A model generated the notes under the pieces. It was not told the DNA's origin. It saw only the letters and a program-made list of their open reading frames with translations, and ran no database searches. Source: DASCOT01 sp965197275 (GTDB taxonomy: Bacteria > Acidobacteriota > UBA890 > WLXD01). From it: a stretch of DNA of 64,000 bases. Of the stretch, positions 26,249 to 34,480 are shown piece by piece. Numbering within the stretch: the stretch's first letter is position 1; every line of letters begins with the position of its first letter. The translations under genes were made by a program, and so were the position numbers. Location of the stretch: NCBI GenBank assembly GCA_965197275.1, contig CBDAMQ010000031.1, forward strand, positions 310,001-374,000, given 5' to 3'.

Positions 26249-26806
26249 CTAGCCCTGTGGGTTGGTGTCGATCCAGATGTTGACGTTCGTGTCGCCGTCT
26301 TGCACCTGGAGAATCTGGCCGTCGTTGGCGGTCGCCATCTCGCGCAGGGCACCGACCAGGTTGAGCTCGTCACCCTCGCCTTCGAAGAGCACGTCGACGA
26401 CCGAAAACGGTACCTGGAGGCGAACTTTCTCGTCGCCGTCCTCGTCGACCTCGATATGCACGGCGTCACCCTGCCGGTAGATGCGAACGTGCTCATCCTC
26501 GTCGTCGACGCTGACATACTCGGCGTCGCCGGCCAGGCGAAGCTCATCCCACATACGCCGCAAGTCGGCGAGCTCCAGGTCGTGATGGCGGCCGATGTCG
26601 ATGCCGTGTTCGCCGTCGAAGATCTGGTCCTGGGCCACGTCCATCGCCACTTCCACCAGGGACAGCGGCAGGTTGACGTTGACCTTGGCGCCGTCGGTCT
26701 CGTCTACGCGAATGTGGATCCAGGAGCTGTCCTGGGCTTCTACGGCTACGGCTGTGCCGGTCAGCACCACGGCTGCGGCGGCCAATGCAAGCAATCTACG
26801 GTTCAT
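26249..26806 (-). CDS. Secreted acidic protein of unknown function with internal duplication
   Basis: This 185-residue protein has a cleavable signal peptide (MNRRLLALAAAAVVLTGTAV, cleavage near AVEAQ). The mature chain holds VNVNLPLSLVEVAM near residue 42 and VRLQVPFSVVDVLF near residue 130, two copies of a V-x-V-P-x-S-L/V-V motif. Each is linked to an acidic segment such as VSVDDEDEHVRIYRQGD or IEVDEDGDEKV. Its paralogue lies immediately downstream (25654-26175). High acidic content could bind cations. Divergent by 165 bp from the ECF sigma gene. No known family recognised. Confidence 0.8.
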   Translation of the reverse strand: MNRRLLALAAAAVVLTGTAVAVEAQDSSWIHIRVDETDGAKVNVNLPLSLVEVAMDVAQDQIFDGEHGIDIGRHHDLELADLRRMWDELRLAGDAEYVSVDDEDEHVRIYRQGDAVHIEVDEDGDEKVRLQVPFSVVDVLFEGEGDELNLVGALREMATANDGQILQVQDGDTNVNIWIDTNPQG

Positions 26807-26971
26807 TGCCGTCTCCTGTCGGCTATGTGGAAGCTCGATGTCGCCCTAGCAGGTTCCTACGGCGCTGTCGGCGGTGGGTTTCGCCGGTAACCCTAATCTA
26901 GTGACGTGTGGCGTCAGACTTTGGTTTCATGTGCCTAACCAGCTTCGACTTGGCACCGTCCAAGAGAGCAG

Positions 26972-27544
26972 ATGAGCCAGACCGACCCGGAGATCGTCGC
27001 GCGCGCCAGCGCGGGCGAGGAGGAAGCGTTCAGAATGCTCGTGGAGCTGCACAGCCGAAGTGTCTTTCGCCTCGCGTACCGGCTGACCGGCAACGAAAGC
27101 GACGCTGAGGAGGCCGTGCAGGAGACGTTTCTCCGTGTCTTCCGGCGATTGAGCACATTCCAGCAGAGCGCCAGGTTCGAGACCTGGTTGTATCGCGTCG
27201 CATCCAACGCCTCGATGGACGTTATCCGCCGTCGCCAGCGGCATCACACCCGCCAGACGCCGCTGGAGACGGAGCAGGGCGCTCCGCGGCCGCTCGAAGC
27301 GCCGACGCCGGCACCCGATCGTGTTGCCGTGGCGGGCCAGATCGGCGACCGGGTTGCCGCGGCGCTCGACTGCCTCACACCGGGAGAGCGCGCCGCCTTC
27401 ACTTTGCGGCATCTGCAGGGGTTCTCGATCAACGAGATCGGCGAGGCTCTCGGACTCCGATCCAATGCGGTCAAGAACGCCATCTTCCGGGCGGTCACCA
27501 AGATGCGACGCGAGCTGGCGCCACTCGCCGGGTCGACGCGATGA
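26972..27544 (+). CDS. ECF-type RNA polymerase sigma factor (RpoE-like)
   Basis: This 190-residue protein starts at an ATG after a GAG-rich site. Sigma region 2 covers residues about 20-90 (AYRLTGNESDAEEAVQETFL, then FETWLYRVASNASMD), and region 4 covers about 130-183 (LTPGERAAFTLRHLQGFSINEIGEALGLRSNAVKNAIFRA). Between them is a charged, proline-containing linker. Length and layout are normal for ECF factors. It should direct transcription of an envelope or stress regulon when released by the anti-sigma factor, whose ATG overlaps this stop by 4 bp. The divergent paralogue pair is a candidate target, but I could not identify a matching promoter pair. Confidence 0.92.
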   Translation: MSQTDPEIVARASAGEEEAFRMLVELHSRSVFRLAYRLTGNESDAEEAVQETFLRVFRRLSTFQQSARFETWLYRVASNASMDVIRRRQRHHTRQTPLETEQGAPRPLEAPTPAPDRVAVAGQIGDRVAAALDCLTPGERAAFTLRHLQGFSINEIGEALGLRSNAVKNAIFRAVTKMRRELAPLAGSTR

Positions 27545-28317
27545 AGCACCTGAGCGAGCACGAGTTGGTGATGGGGTTGCTGGGAGAGGCCGCGGAGCGA
27601 GATCGGGCCGCACGACACGTGGCGGCGTGCACGCCGTGCCGCGAGCAGTTGGAGGAGATTCAAGCTTCGCTCGAGGCGATCGGTGACATGCCGGTTCCGG
27701 AGCCTGACGCTGGTTTCGAGCAGCGCATCTGGCGGCATCAGCGCCGTCACCTGAACGATGTGCTGGCGACGCCGCCACCGGCCTCGGAATCAATCGGCGG
27801 GCTTGGCACCGCACTGTGGTCAACGCGGCGGCTGGCGTTGGCCGGGGCGTTGGCTGCCAGTCTGGTTCTCGCGTTCGTTGCCGGGCTCTACACTCCGCCC
27901 CCCGGCATGGACATCGTTCCACGTGGGTCGGCAGCTGGCGGCAACGCCGAGCGGCTGTTGTTGGTCGCGGTGGGCGGGCACCTCGAGAGCGCCCGGATGG
28001 TGCTCATCGAGCTCGCCAACGACGAGATAAGCGGCACCCACAGCACGCGCGCTGAACACCTGCTCGGAGACAACCGGCTGTATCGGCAGACAGCCGCCCT
28101 CAATGGCCAGACGGTGCTGGCCGAGGTGCTCGAAGAGCTCGAACGAGTCCTCCTCGAGGTAGCCCGAAGCCCGAGCTCGCTACCGGGGCAGGATCTCGAA
28201 TGGTTGCGAGATCGTATCGAGGCGCGAGACCTGCTTTTCCGAGTCAGCGTGATCGAAGGACAGGCTCGGAGGGCCTTCGACAACGCCCCGACCGGGGGCA
28301 CACGAAGCAACTTATGA
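27541..28317 (+). CDS. Transmembrane anti-sigma factor with zinc-finger motif
   Basis: This 258-residue protein overlaps the sigma gene by ATGA. The N-terminal ZAS-type motif is H26-x3-C30-x2-C33 (RHVAACTPCREQL), which binds zinc and the sigma factor in this family. A single transmembrane helix lies at about 97-117 (LALAGALAASLVLAFVAGLY). The periplasmic part (118-258) is helical with many Leu and Glu residues (VLAEVLEELERVLLEVARS) and has no recognised family. Topology is therefore cytoplasmic sigma-binding, one membrane pass, periplasmic sensor. This is the standard design for signal-dependent release of an ECF factor. Confidence 0.88.
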   Translation: MKHLSEHELVMGLLGEAAERDRAARHVAACTPCREQLEEIQASLEAIGDMPVPEPDAGFEQRIWRHQRRHLNDVLATPPPASESIGGLGTALWSTRRLALAGALAASLVLAFVAGLYTPPPGMDIVPRGSAAGGNAERLLLVAVGGHLESARMVLIELANDEISGTHSTRAEHLLGDNRLYRQTAALNGQTVLAEVLEELERVLLEVARSPSSLPGQDLEWLRDRIEARDLLFRVSVIEGQARRAFDNAPTGGTRSNL

Positions 28318-28327
28318 GGAGCTGAAG

Positions 28328-29578
28328 ATGAAGATGATGAGACCCGTCCCATTGCTCTTTCTGGTCCTGTCGCTGGCCACCCCGGCGGCGGCGCAGACTG
28401 CCGCTGGGATCCAGGCGCCGCTTGTGGAAGGCGAGCACGCCGCGCCGCAGGACGATCCGATCTACGAGCGCGCCACCGAGGCGCTCGACGGGGAGCGCTA
28501 CGAGGAGGCCATCGAGCTCTACGGCGCGGTGGTCGAACAGGGCGCCGCCCGTGTCGATGCGGCCCTGTATTGGATCGCCTACGCCCAGTCCAAGGCGGGC
28601 CGGGCGACGGTTGCCCTCGAGACCATCGCGCGATTGCGGACCATGCATCCGCAAAGCCGCTGGCTCAACGACGCCGGCTACCTGGAAGCGGAAGTGCGCG
28701 GCGCCGCCGGCCAGGCGCCGAGTGCGGAGACGGGTGCCGACGAAGAGATGCGGCTCTACGCACTGAACTCGTTGATGCACGCTGATAGCGCGCGTGCGCT
28801 GCCTCTGCTACGGGGCATTCTCCAGGGCGATGAGGCGCACGAGATGAAGGCCCGGGCGCTGTTCGTGCTCATGCAATCGGACGACGACGCGGCCTTCGAT
28901 ATCGTCGCGCAGGTGGCGCGTGAAGATTCCGACCCGAAGCTGCGTCTGCAAGCGCTTCGCAACCTGGGGATGCACGGCGGTGCCAGAGCCGGGGAGCTGA
29001 TGTCGGAGATCTACGCATCGACCGACGACGGAAAGCTCAAGCGCGCGATCCTGAGGGGCTACGCTACGTCAGGCGACTCCGAGCGCCTGCTGCAGATCGC
29101 ACGCGAAGAGACAAGCGAGGAGCTGCGCATCGCGGCCATTCGCCAGCTGGCGATGACCGGCGCAGCGGAGGAGGTCTGGACGCTCTATCAGGGCGAGTCG
29201 TCGAAGCAGGCAAAGCGGGCAATCCTGCAGTCGATGTTCGTGACCGGCGAAGCCGGTAGGTTGCTCGAGGTGGCCCGCACCGACCCGGACGACGACCTGC
29301 GGCGCGCGGCGATTCAGGGTTTGGCGATGGTCGGCGGCGACGGGAACGATGACTCTGAGATCAGCGCGGCGTTGGTCGAGCTGTATGGAACCGAGACCGA
29401 TGTCGAGATCCGCGCCGGCACGCTGCAGGCGCTGTGGATGCGGGGCGAGGCCAGCGCCTTGATCGCGCTCTTCGAGCAGGAGCCGGATCGCGAGATGCGA
29501 CGCCGGATCGTGCAGGCGCTGTCGATGATGGAGTCGGAAGAGGCCATCGAGTTCCTCATCCGCATTATCGAGCAGTGA
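28328..29578 (+). CDS. Secreted TPR/HEAT-repeat protein
   Basis: This 416-residue protein has a signal peptide ending near residue 22 (PAAAQTAA). Residues about 45-125 look like TPR helices (YERATEALDGERYEEAIELY, YWIAYAQSKAGRATVA). From about 135 to the C-terminus there are roughly nine helical repeats of 30-35 residues with HEAT/PBS-lyase character (LRLQALRNLGMHG, LRIAAIRQLAMTG, LRRAAIQGLAMVG, MRRRIVQALSMM). It lies 10 bp after the anti-sigma gene and is followed by an overlapping second HEAT gene, so all four form one operon. A periplasmic scaffold that informs the anti-sigma sensor is a testable inference. Confidence 0.85.
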   Translation: MKMMRPVPLLFLVLSLATPAAAQTAAGIQAPLVEGEHAAPQDDPIYERATEALDGERYEEAIELYGAVVEQGAARVDAALYWIAYAQSKAGRATVALETIARLRTMHPQSRWLNDAGYLEAEVRGAAGQAPSAETGADEEMRLYALNSLMHADSARALPLLRGILQGDEAHEMKARALFVLMQSDDDAAFDIVAQVAREDSDPKLRLQALRNLGMHGGARAGELMSEIYASTDDGKLKRAILRGYATSGDSERLLQIAREETSEELRIAAIRQLAMTGAAEEVWTLYQGESSKQAKRAILQSMFVTGEAGRLLEVARTDPDDDLRRAAIQGLAMVGGDGNDDSEISAALVELYGTETDVEIRAGTLQALWMRGEASALIALFEQEPDREMRRRIVQALSMMESEEAIEFLIRIIEQ

Positions 29579-30483
29579 GACGCACAATCGTGGGAGCCCT
29601 GATCCTGCCGGTGCTTCTGATCTGCGTCGTTGTTGCCACCGCGCAGGAGCAAACAGAGCTGGTAGGGACTGAGTTGGAGCGACGCTCGGCGGCGGGTGGA
29701 TTCGAGGCTGCCGTCCGGTCGGCGATCGGTGTCGACGAGATTGCCTGGATTGCCTACCAGGTCCCAGCGGCGGAAGGCGATCATCACGTTTGTTGCCGCT
29801 CCGGTAACCGGTCATGGTCCGGCTGCAGCCTGCATGATCTCGAGACCGGCAGTTTCTTCGCTCGGGAAGCTCAGTCTGTTCGACTGTCCGAGCGGTCGGG
29901 GGTGTGGGTGCTGATGCGTGCCGAAGCGGGGCGTATTCATCGCCTGCGAGTCTTTTCGAGCGATTGTGAGCTCGATGCCACCGACCAGGTGGTGGTCATG
30001 CTCACCGACGTGTCGCCGGCTCAGAGCGTTGCGTTTCTCGCGGCGATTGCCGAGCAGCGCGGTGGTCCGGCTGCGCTGCTGGCGGCCGGCGAGGTGAAGC
30101 GGCTGACCACCGAGGCGGTAGGTGCGATCGGCATGCACGCGGCCCCGGGCGCGATCGATGTGCTCATTCAGATCGGCCGCGGCGACGGACCCAGGCGCGT
30201 TCGCGGCCAGGCGCTGTTCTGGTTGTCGCAGGCAGCCGGCGCGCGTGCCGTGGCGACCCTGGAATCCGTCATCGAAACCGATCCCGACGTCGATATCAAG
30301 AAGCAGGCGCTGTTCGCGCTCGGTCAGCTTCCCGCCGACCGCGGCGTACCACTGTTGATCCGCATCGCCGGCACCCACGTGAGCGCAGCCGTGCGCAAGC
30401 AGGCAATCTTCTGGCTCGGCCAGTCGGAGTCGCCGGCGGCGTTCGATTTCATCGTCCGGCTACTGGACTCCGACGAGAACTGA
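29575..30483 (+). CDS. Secreted HEAT-repeat protein
   Basis: This 302-residue protein starts at a GTG overlapping the previous stop (GTGA). A signal peptide follows (VRRTIVGALILPVLLICVVV, cleavage near ATAQE). Residues about 25-165 form an unrecognised N-terminal domain with three cysteines (CCRSGNRSWSGCSLHD), possibly disulfide-bonded after export. Residues about 175-300 contain HEAT-like repeats (VRGQALFWLSQAAG, IKKQALFALGQLP, VRKQAIFWLGQSE). The same repeat style as its upstream neighbour suggests shared origin and partnership. Last gene of the sigma/anti-sigma operon; a strong hairpin follows. Confidence 0.83.
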   Translation: MRRTIVGALILPVLLICVVVATAQEQTELVGTELERRSAAGGFEAAVRSAIGVDEIAWIAYQVPAAEGDHHVCCRSGNRSWSGCSLHDLETGSFFAREAQSVRLSERSGVWVLMRAEAGRIHRLRVFSSDCELDATDQVVVMLTDVSPAQSVAFLAAIAEQRGGPAALLAAGEVKRLTTEAVGAIGMHAAPGAIDVLIQIGRGDGPRRVRGQALFWLSQAAGARAVATLESVIETDPDVDIKKQALFALGQLPADRGVPLLIRIAGTHVSAAVRKQAIFWLGQSESPAAFDFIVRLLDSDEN

Positions 30484-30522
30484 CCGGCGCCGCCTGCTCC
30501 AGGCTTTGGCCCCAACGAACAA

Positions 30523-30552
30523 CGCCCCGGGACGCCGGTGCGTCCCGGGGCG
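30523..30552. terminator. Bidirectional terminator hairpin
   Basis: A perfect 12-bp stem, CGCCCCGGGACG with CGTCCCGGGGCG, surrounds a CCGGTG loop. It lies between convergent stops at 30483 and 30575. A long U-tract is missing, but a T-rich stretch follows on the minus strand. Confidence 0.75.
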
Positions 30553-30574
30553 CGTGTCGATGGGACGTATGTGA

Positions 30575-30934
30575 TCAGGCGACGCGGGCGATCTCGAGGT
30601 CGATCTTGCCGTCCTCCTGGTCGAGGCGCTCGCGGATGAGCTTCGGCGTCACACCGACGTAGTCACAGACTTCCTCGAACCAAGTGCTGCCGAAGAAATC
30701 GCGTGGATCGCCATCCTCGGTCATCTGACGCAGTTTCTTGCGATCGTAGCGCGAGGTCTGCGCCTGCTCCTTCATGCGCTGAAGGAATCGGTAGTCATGA
30801 ACGGCCAATTCGATCATCGAGAGGTACAACTGCCGGCAGGAATCGACATCGTATTCCTCGATTTCCGCAGACAAGCGACCGAGGATCTCATCGTCGTTTC
30901 GGGTATTGAGAAACTCGGCTGTGGTGGTAGCCAT
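30575..30934 (-). CDS. Small cytoplasmic protein of unknown function
   Basis: This 119-residue protein has no signal peptide or transmembrane helix. It is acidic and mostly helical, with features such as LSAEIEEYDVDSCRQLYLSM, FLQRMKEQAQTSRYDRKKLR, FFGSTWFEEVCDYVG and PKLIRERLDQ. The composition looks like a genuine globular protein and it ends against a terminator hairpin. It is divergent from the MerR/B12-like regulator, sharing a 118-bp AT-rich control region, which suggests it may be that regulator's target. Function unknown. Confidence 0.75.
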   Translation of the reverse strand: MATTTAEFLNTRNDDEILGRLSAEIEEYDVDSCRQLYLSMIELAVHDYRFLQRMKEQAQTSRYDRKKLRQMTEDGDPRDFFGSTWFEEVCDYVGVTPKLIRERLDQEDGKIDLEIARVA

Positions 30935-30958
30935 CGTCTTTACTCACTTTTCCAAAGA

Positions 30959-31034
30959 TTGTGCAAACGTGATTTCTTACTTATACAAAGCATCTGCAGA
31001 AGAAAACAACCCCCGTTGCGCAATTTTTGCACAA
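30959..31034. promoter_or_regulatory. Cluster of TTG-N2-CAA operator-like half-palindromes
   Basis: Four related 8-mers lie in the divergent region upstream of the MerR-type gene: TTGTGCAA (30959-30966), TTATACAA (30981-30988), TTGCGCAA (31016-31023) and TTGCACAA (31027-31034). The first and last extend to a 9-bp inverted pair (TTGTGCAAA with TTTGCACAA). The surroundings are far more AT-rich than the genome average. Binding by the adjacent MerR-family protein is inferred. Confidence 0.55.
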
Positions 31035-31052
31035 GAATTACGCTTCTTCTCG

Positions 31053-31937
31053 ATGAACTACTCGATCAAAGCCGCGGCGATGGCAACGGGCGTCAGCGAG
31101 AGTCGCCTGCGGACCTGGGAGCGGCGCTACGGAATCCCTCGTCCAGATCGGTCCGCGAACGGCCAGCGGCAGTTCGACGACAGCGATCTGACGGTGATCC
31201 GGCGCATGTCTTCACTGATCCAGTCGGGGGTTCGCGCCTCGGATGCGGCCGACGTCGTGCTCATCGAGGGACCCGGGGACATCCCCGAGCCGGTCACCCC
31301 GAAGCGGGCTCATCCGCTGGTGGATCTGCTGGTGCAGAAGGCGGAAGCGTTGGACGGCGCATGGGTGACGCGGATCGTGCGCGACTCGGTGTTCTCGACC
31401 GGCTGGGCTCCGACGATGGAACGCGTGGTGTTCCCCTCGCTCAGCCGTTTGACGCGGTACTGGGGCGAAGCCCGGACGACGCAGGCACACGTGCGGTTCA
31501 CGCACGAGCTGATTCGCGCCGAGATTGCTGCCGAGATCGTCAGGCTCGGACCGCCGCAAGGACGCCGTCCGACCGTGATGCTGTCGTGTGTGGAAGACGA
31601 CGAGTACGACGTCGCCGCCATGTCGCTGGCGCTGCTGCTGCGCCTGGTGGAGATTCCGGTGATGTACCTGGGTCGATCCATCCCGTGCCATGATCTCATT
31701 CAAGCGGCAAAGCAGGTGAAGCCCCAGGCCGTATGTATCATCGGTACTCGCCGCGCTAGCCCCGGCGTGCTCAATCGATGCTCCCGGGCATTGGTGGCCA
31801 GCCGGCTGCAGTCGCAATTGTTCGTCGGTGGCTCGGTGCTGACACGTCGCGACGCGCCCGAGATTCCGGGCATGCACCTTCCCCAATCGTTGATCGCCGC
31901 GGCGGAGCGGATCGAGCAATCGCTCAAACGCGCCTGA
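31053..31937 (+). CDS. MerR-family regulator with B12-binding-like domain (CarH/LitR type)
   Basis: This 294-residue protein starts at MNYSIKAAAMATGVSESRLR. An N-terminal MerR winged helix (1-70) contains LRTWERRYGIPRPDRSANGQ. A helical cap and B12-like Rossmann domain follow (about 85-290). In CarH-like proteins the cobalamin-binding loop carries an E-x-H-x2-G type motif; here the equivalent stretch reads VEDDEYDVAAMSLALLLRLV with no histidine, while the downstream VMYLGRSIPCHDLI and VCIIGTRRASPG segments are retained. The fold is clear, but cobalamin binding through a lower His ligand is doubtful. It probably represses itself and the divergent small gene. Confidence 0.82.
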   Translation: MNYSIKAAAMATGVSESRLRTWERRYGIPRPDRSANGQRQFDDSDLTVIRRMSSLIQSGVRASDAADVVLIEGPGDIPEPVTPKRAHPLVDLLVQKAEALDGAWVTRIVRDSVFSTGWAPTMERVVFPSLSRLTRYWGEARTTQAHVRFTHELIRAEIAAEIVRLGPPQGRRPTVMLSCVEDDEYDVAAMSLALLLRLVEIPVMYLGRSIPCHDLIQAAKQVKPQAVCIIGTRRASPGVLNRCSRALVASRLQSQLFVGGSVLTRRDAPEIPGMHLPQSLIAAAERIEQSLKRA

Positions 31938-31983
31938 AGCTACCGGAGCGACGGGCGAACAGCCGGCGGCAGAACCGTGCTGT

Positions 31984-34380
31984 CTAGCGACCGCGCCCTG
32001 CTGCCGCGGATGGGAACAGTCGTAGCGTCGATACCGTGTTGGCGGCGATTGCCGCCTCGCTCCAGTGGACCGGTCTCAGAACACCGGCGAGATAGGCCGC
32101 CAGCTGATCGTCGTAGTGGCGATCTGCCGGATGTCCTGACTGACCGCTGGGCAGGATGGCCCGCGAACGGCCGGGGTCGTCGAGATCGGAGACCCAGCGC
32201 ATCGACGGTCCATAAGTTACGGTCTGGTTGCCGTTCGACCAGTAGCCTCCGAAGGCCGCGATGGTGGTGGCGGAACCGGGAAGCGGAATCGGTCCGCGGT
32301 TGAACCAGCCGCCGATCATCGGCACCGAGCCCGCAGGGTTTCGCAGCCAGAGGTGGTGGAGCTCGGCGTAGTCCCAGTCATCCGGTCGGGTACCCCAACG
32401 CGTCGCGACCTCTTGCCAGGCGCGCTCCAGGGCGGCCGATACGATGTCGCGGCGAGTCTCGCGCTCGGGGGTGCTGACGTCGTCGAACCATTCTGCTGAC
32501 AGATTGCCGCGGAGCGCGCGCAGGAGCTGCGCTCGACCGCCGATCCGCCGCAGCCCGTGTGCCCGTGCCTCATCGTCGAACGCACCAAGCGTCAGCTCGC
32601 GATCCAGTATGAGGAACAGCGCCCCGGCCCCACCAATCGCCATTGCGCCGTCCCAATCGGCCAGCGTCTGGTAGGCAGTGGCGGCGTCACCGACGTAGTC
32701 GTCGCCAAGCAATCGCACCAGCTCCAGCGCGTACGACGAGTAGATGTCGGCCTGCACCGACTGCATGTCCGCGACCGTCCACTGATCGCGACGCTCGAGC
32801 AGCTGGCGGATTCTGTTGGCGCGGTGGGGCGTATCGAAGTCGGCGGTGAGCGGCGTCGGCAGCGACGATTCGGTACCGGTCCGTATGTCGTGATTCGCGG
32901 TCACGATCACGTCGGCGTCGGGGCGCAACAGGGTGGGGTTGTGGGCCTGCGGCACGAGGCCGTCCCAGCCGTACTCCCGATCCCAGGCCGGCCCCGGCAT
33001 GCGGCCGTCTCCGGTGCGCCGCGCCGGAACACGGCCGATCGCGGTGTACAGCAGGCCGTTGTCGCGATCGGCAACGACGAGATTCTGCGCCGGGGCAGCG
33101 TAGCTATCCAGCCGTCCGACAAGGTCGTCCACAGAGCCGGAGCGTGCCAGCCGAAGGAAGGCGGCCGGTGGATCGGCAGCAACGCCACCGGTCCAGGCCA
33201 TGCTACGTGCCGGCAGTCCGCGCTCGGGATCGGGCTCCAGCAGGACGCCGAGGTCGGTGTAGCGCACCGTCAGCGTCAACGCGTCGGCGCCGGCAACCTC
33301 GATGCGCTCCTCGACGGTGTCGAGCGCCAGCCAACCGTCGCCGCGCTCCACGCTCGAGCCGGCGGCGTCCAGACGCTCGAAGAAGATGTCGTGATCGTCC
33401 AGCATGACGTTGGTCAATGCCCAGGCCAGCCGTGGTCCTCGTCCGATGACCACGAACGGGAAGCCGGGCAGCGTCATCCCCGCCGCCTCGTAATCCGGTG
33501 CCCGCAGAACGATCTGGTACCAGAAGCCGGGCAGACTCAGCGGCAAATGCGGGTCGTTGGCGATCAGCGGACGTCCAGAGGCGGTGCGCGAGCCACCGAG
33601 CGCCCAGTTGTTGCTCCCCGGGCGGCCGAAAAGCATGCCTGCAGGAATCGACCGCGCGTCCAGCGGCGCGCTGACTGCCGAGATGGCGGTCGGTGCCGGC
33701 GCCTCTCGGGCCAGCGTCGCGATCGACTCGGCGATGTGGAGGTCAGGCTCGCCGAGCAGATCGCCGAGCCGCTCGCGACCGTATGCGCGCAGCCACTCGT
33801 AGCGATCCTCCTCGGGTCGCCCCTGCCAGAACGAGAGCTCATGTGCCATCTGCAGTTGGAAGTAGACGCTGTGGATCGGCTCCCACGGCTCCGGATCGAT
33901 GCCGAGAAGCCGCAGCTCCGGCGGCAGGTCCGATCCGCGCTCGCGCAACCAGGCGTTCACGCCGTTGGCGTACGCTTCAATCAGCGTTCGGGTCTCGTCG
34001 GACGCGGCTTCGAGCATGGCGGCGGCGTAACGGCGCATGCCCAGCGACCGGAAGTAGCGATCCGAGGGCAGCGCCACCGGCCCCACCACCTCGGCCAGCC
34101 GACCGGCAGCGAGTCGCCGGCCGAGCTCCAGCTGCACGAGGCGGTCGTTGGCGTGCAGGTAGCCCAGCGTGGTTGCCAGATCGACGGCGCTCGACGCGAT
34201 GACGTGGGGCACGCCCCAATCATTGAAGCGGACGGTCGCCGGCGACCGGAGCCCCTCTAGCACCGCCTCTCCGGAGCGCCGTGGCATACCGCTGCGCGAA
34301 ATCCACCAGAAGACCCCCATGGCGACGATGAGCAGCACCATGACGGTTGCCAGCGAGCCCAGAACGATCCGGCGAATCAT
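31984..34380 (-). CDS. Penicillin acylase family protein (Ntn hydrolase)
   Basis: This 798-residue protein has an N-terminal signal anchor at about 5-27. It follows the pattern of penicillin G/V acylase-type Ntn hydrolases: an alpha chain (VRFNDWGVPHVIA, GYLHANDRLVQLELGRRLAAG), a spacer, then autoproteolytic cleavage before the nucleophile Ser256 in GSNNWALGGSRT. Beta-chain motifs ANDPHLPLSLPGFWYQIVL and GFPFVVIGRGPRLAWALTN follow. Family members cleave beta-lactam side chains, acyl-homoserine lactones or other amides in the periplasm; the natural substrate here is unknown. Length is typical of the precursor. Confidence 0.92.
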   Translation of the reverse strand: MIRRIVLGSLATVMVLLIVAMGVFWWISRSGMPRRSGEAVLEGLRSPATVRFNDWGVPHVIASSAVDLATTLGYLHANDRLVQLELGRRLAAGRLAEVVGPVALPSDRYFRSLGMRRYAAAMLEAASDETRTLIEAYANGVNAWLRERGSDLPPELRLLGIDPEPWEPIHSVYFQLQMAHELSFWQGRPEEDRYEWLRAYGRERLGDLLGEPDLHIAESIATLAREAPAPTAISAVSAPLDARSIPAGMLFGRPGSNNWALGGSRTASGRPLIANDPHLPLSLPGFWYQIVLRAPDYEAAGMTLPGFPFVVIGRGPRLAWALTNVMLDDHDIFFERLDAAGSSVERGDGWLALDTVEERIEVAGADALTLTVRYTDLGVLLEPDPERGLPARSMAWTGGVAADPPAAFLRLARSGSVDDLVGRLDSYAAPAQNLVVADRDNGLLYTAIGRVPARRTGDGRMPGPAWDREYGWDGLVPQAHNPTLLRPDADVIVTANHDIRTGTESSLPTPLTADFDTPHRANRIRQLLERRDQWTVADMQSVQADIYSSYALELVRLLGDDYVGDAATAYQTLADWDGAMAIGGAGALFLILDRELTLGAFDDEARAHGLRRIGGRAQLLRALRGNLSAEWFDDVSTPERETRRDIVSAALERAWQEVATRWGTRPDDWDYAELHHLWLRNPAGSVPMIGGWFNRGPIPLPGSATTIAAFGGYWSNGNQTVTYGPSMRWVSDLDDPGRSRAILPSGQSGHPADRHYDDQLAAYLAGVLRPVHWSEAAIAANTVSTLRLFPSAAAGRGR

Positions 34381-34480
34381 TCGGCGAGCCTCTGATACAT
34401 GCGCGCATGGCGCAAGCGGGCGCCGTCAGAGCGTCCTCGGGGACCGTGTCCCCAGGACCGCAGCGGTGGTCTAGTGGCCC

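Noticed and set aside
26807..26971. ECF-type autoregulated promoter between the paralogues and the sigma gene
   Set aside because: I searched for GGAAC-like -35 and GTC/TC -10 elements at 16-17 bp spacing and found no clear pair; the recognition motif of this ECF group may differ.
32557..34260. Plus-strand open frame of about 567 codons
   Set aside because: Antisense to the penicillin acylase gene with its conserved catalytic motifs; composition is rich in Arg, Gln and His without any domain.
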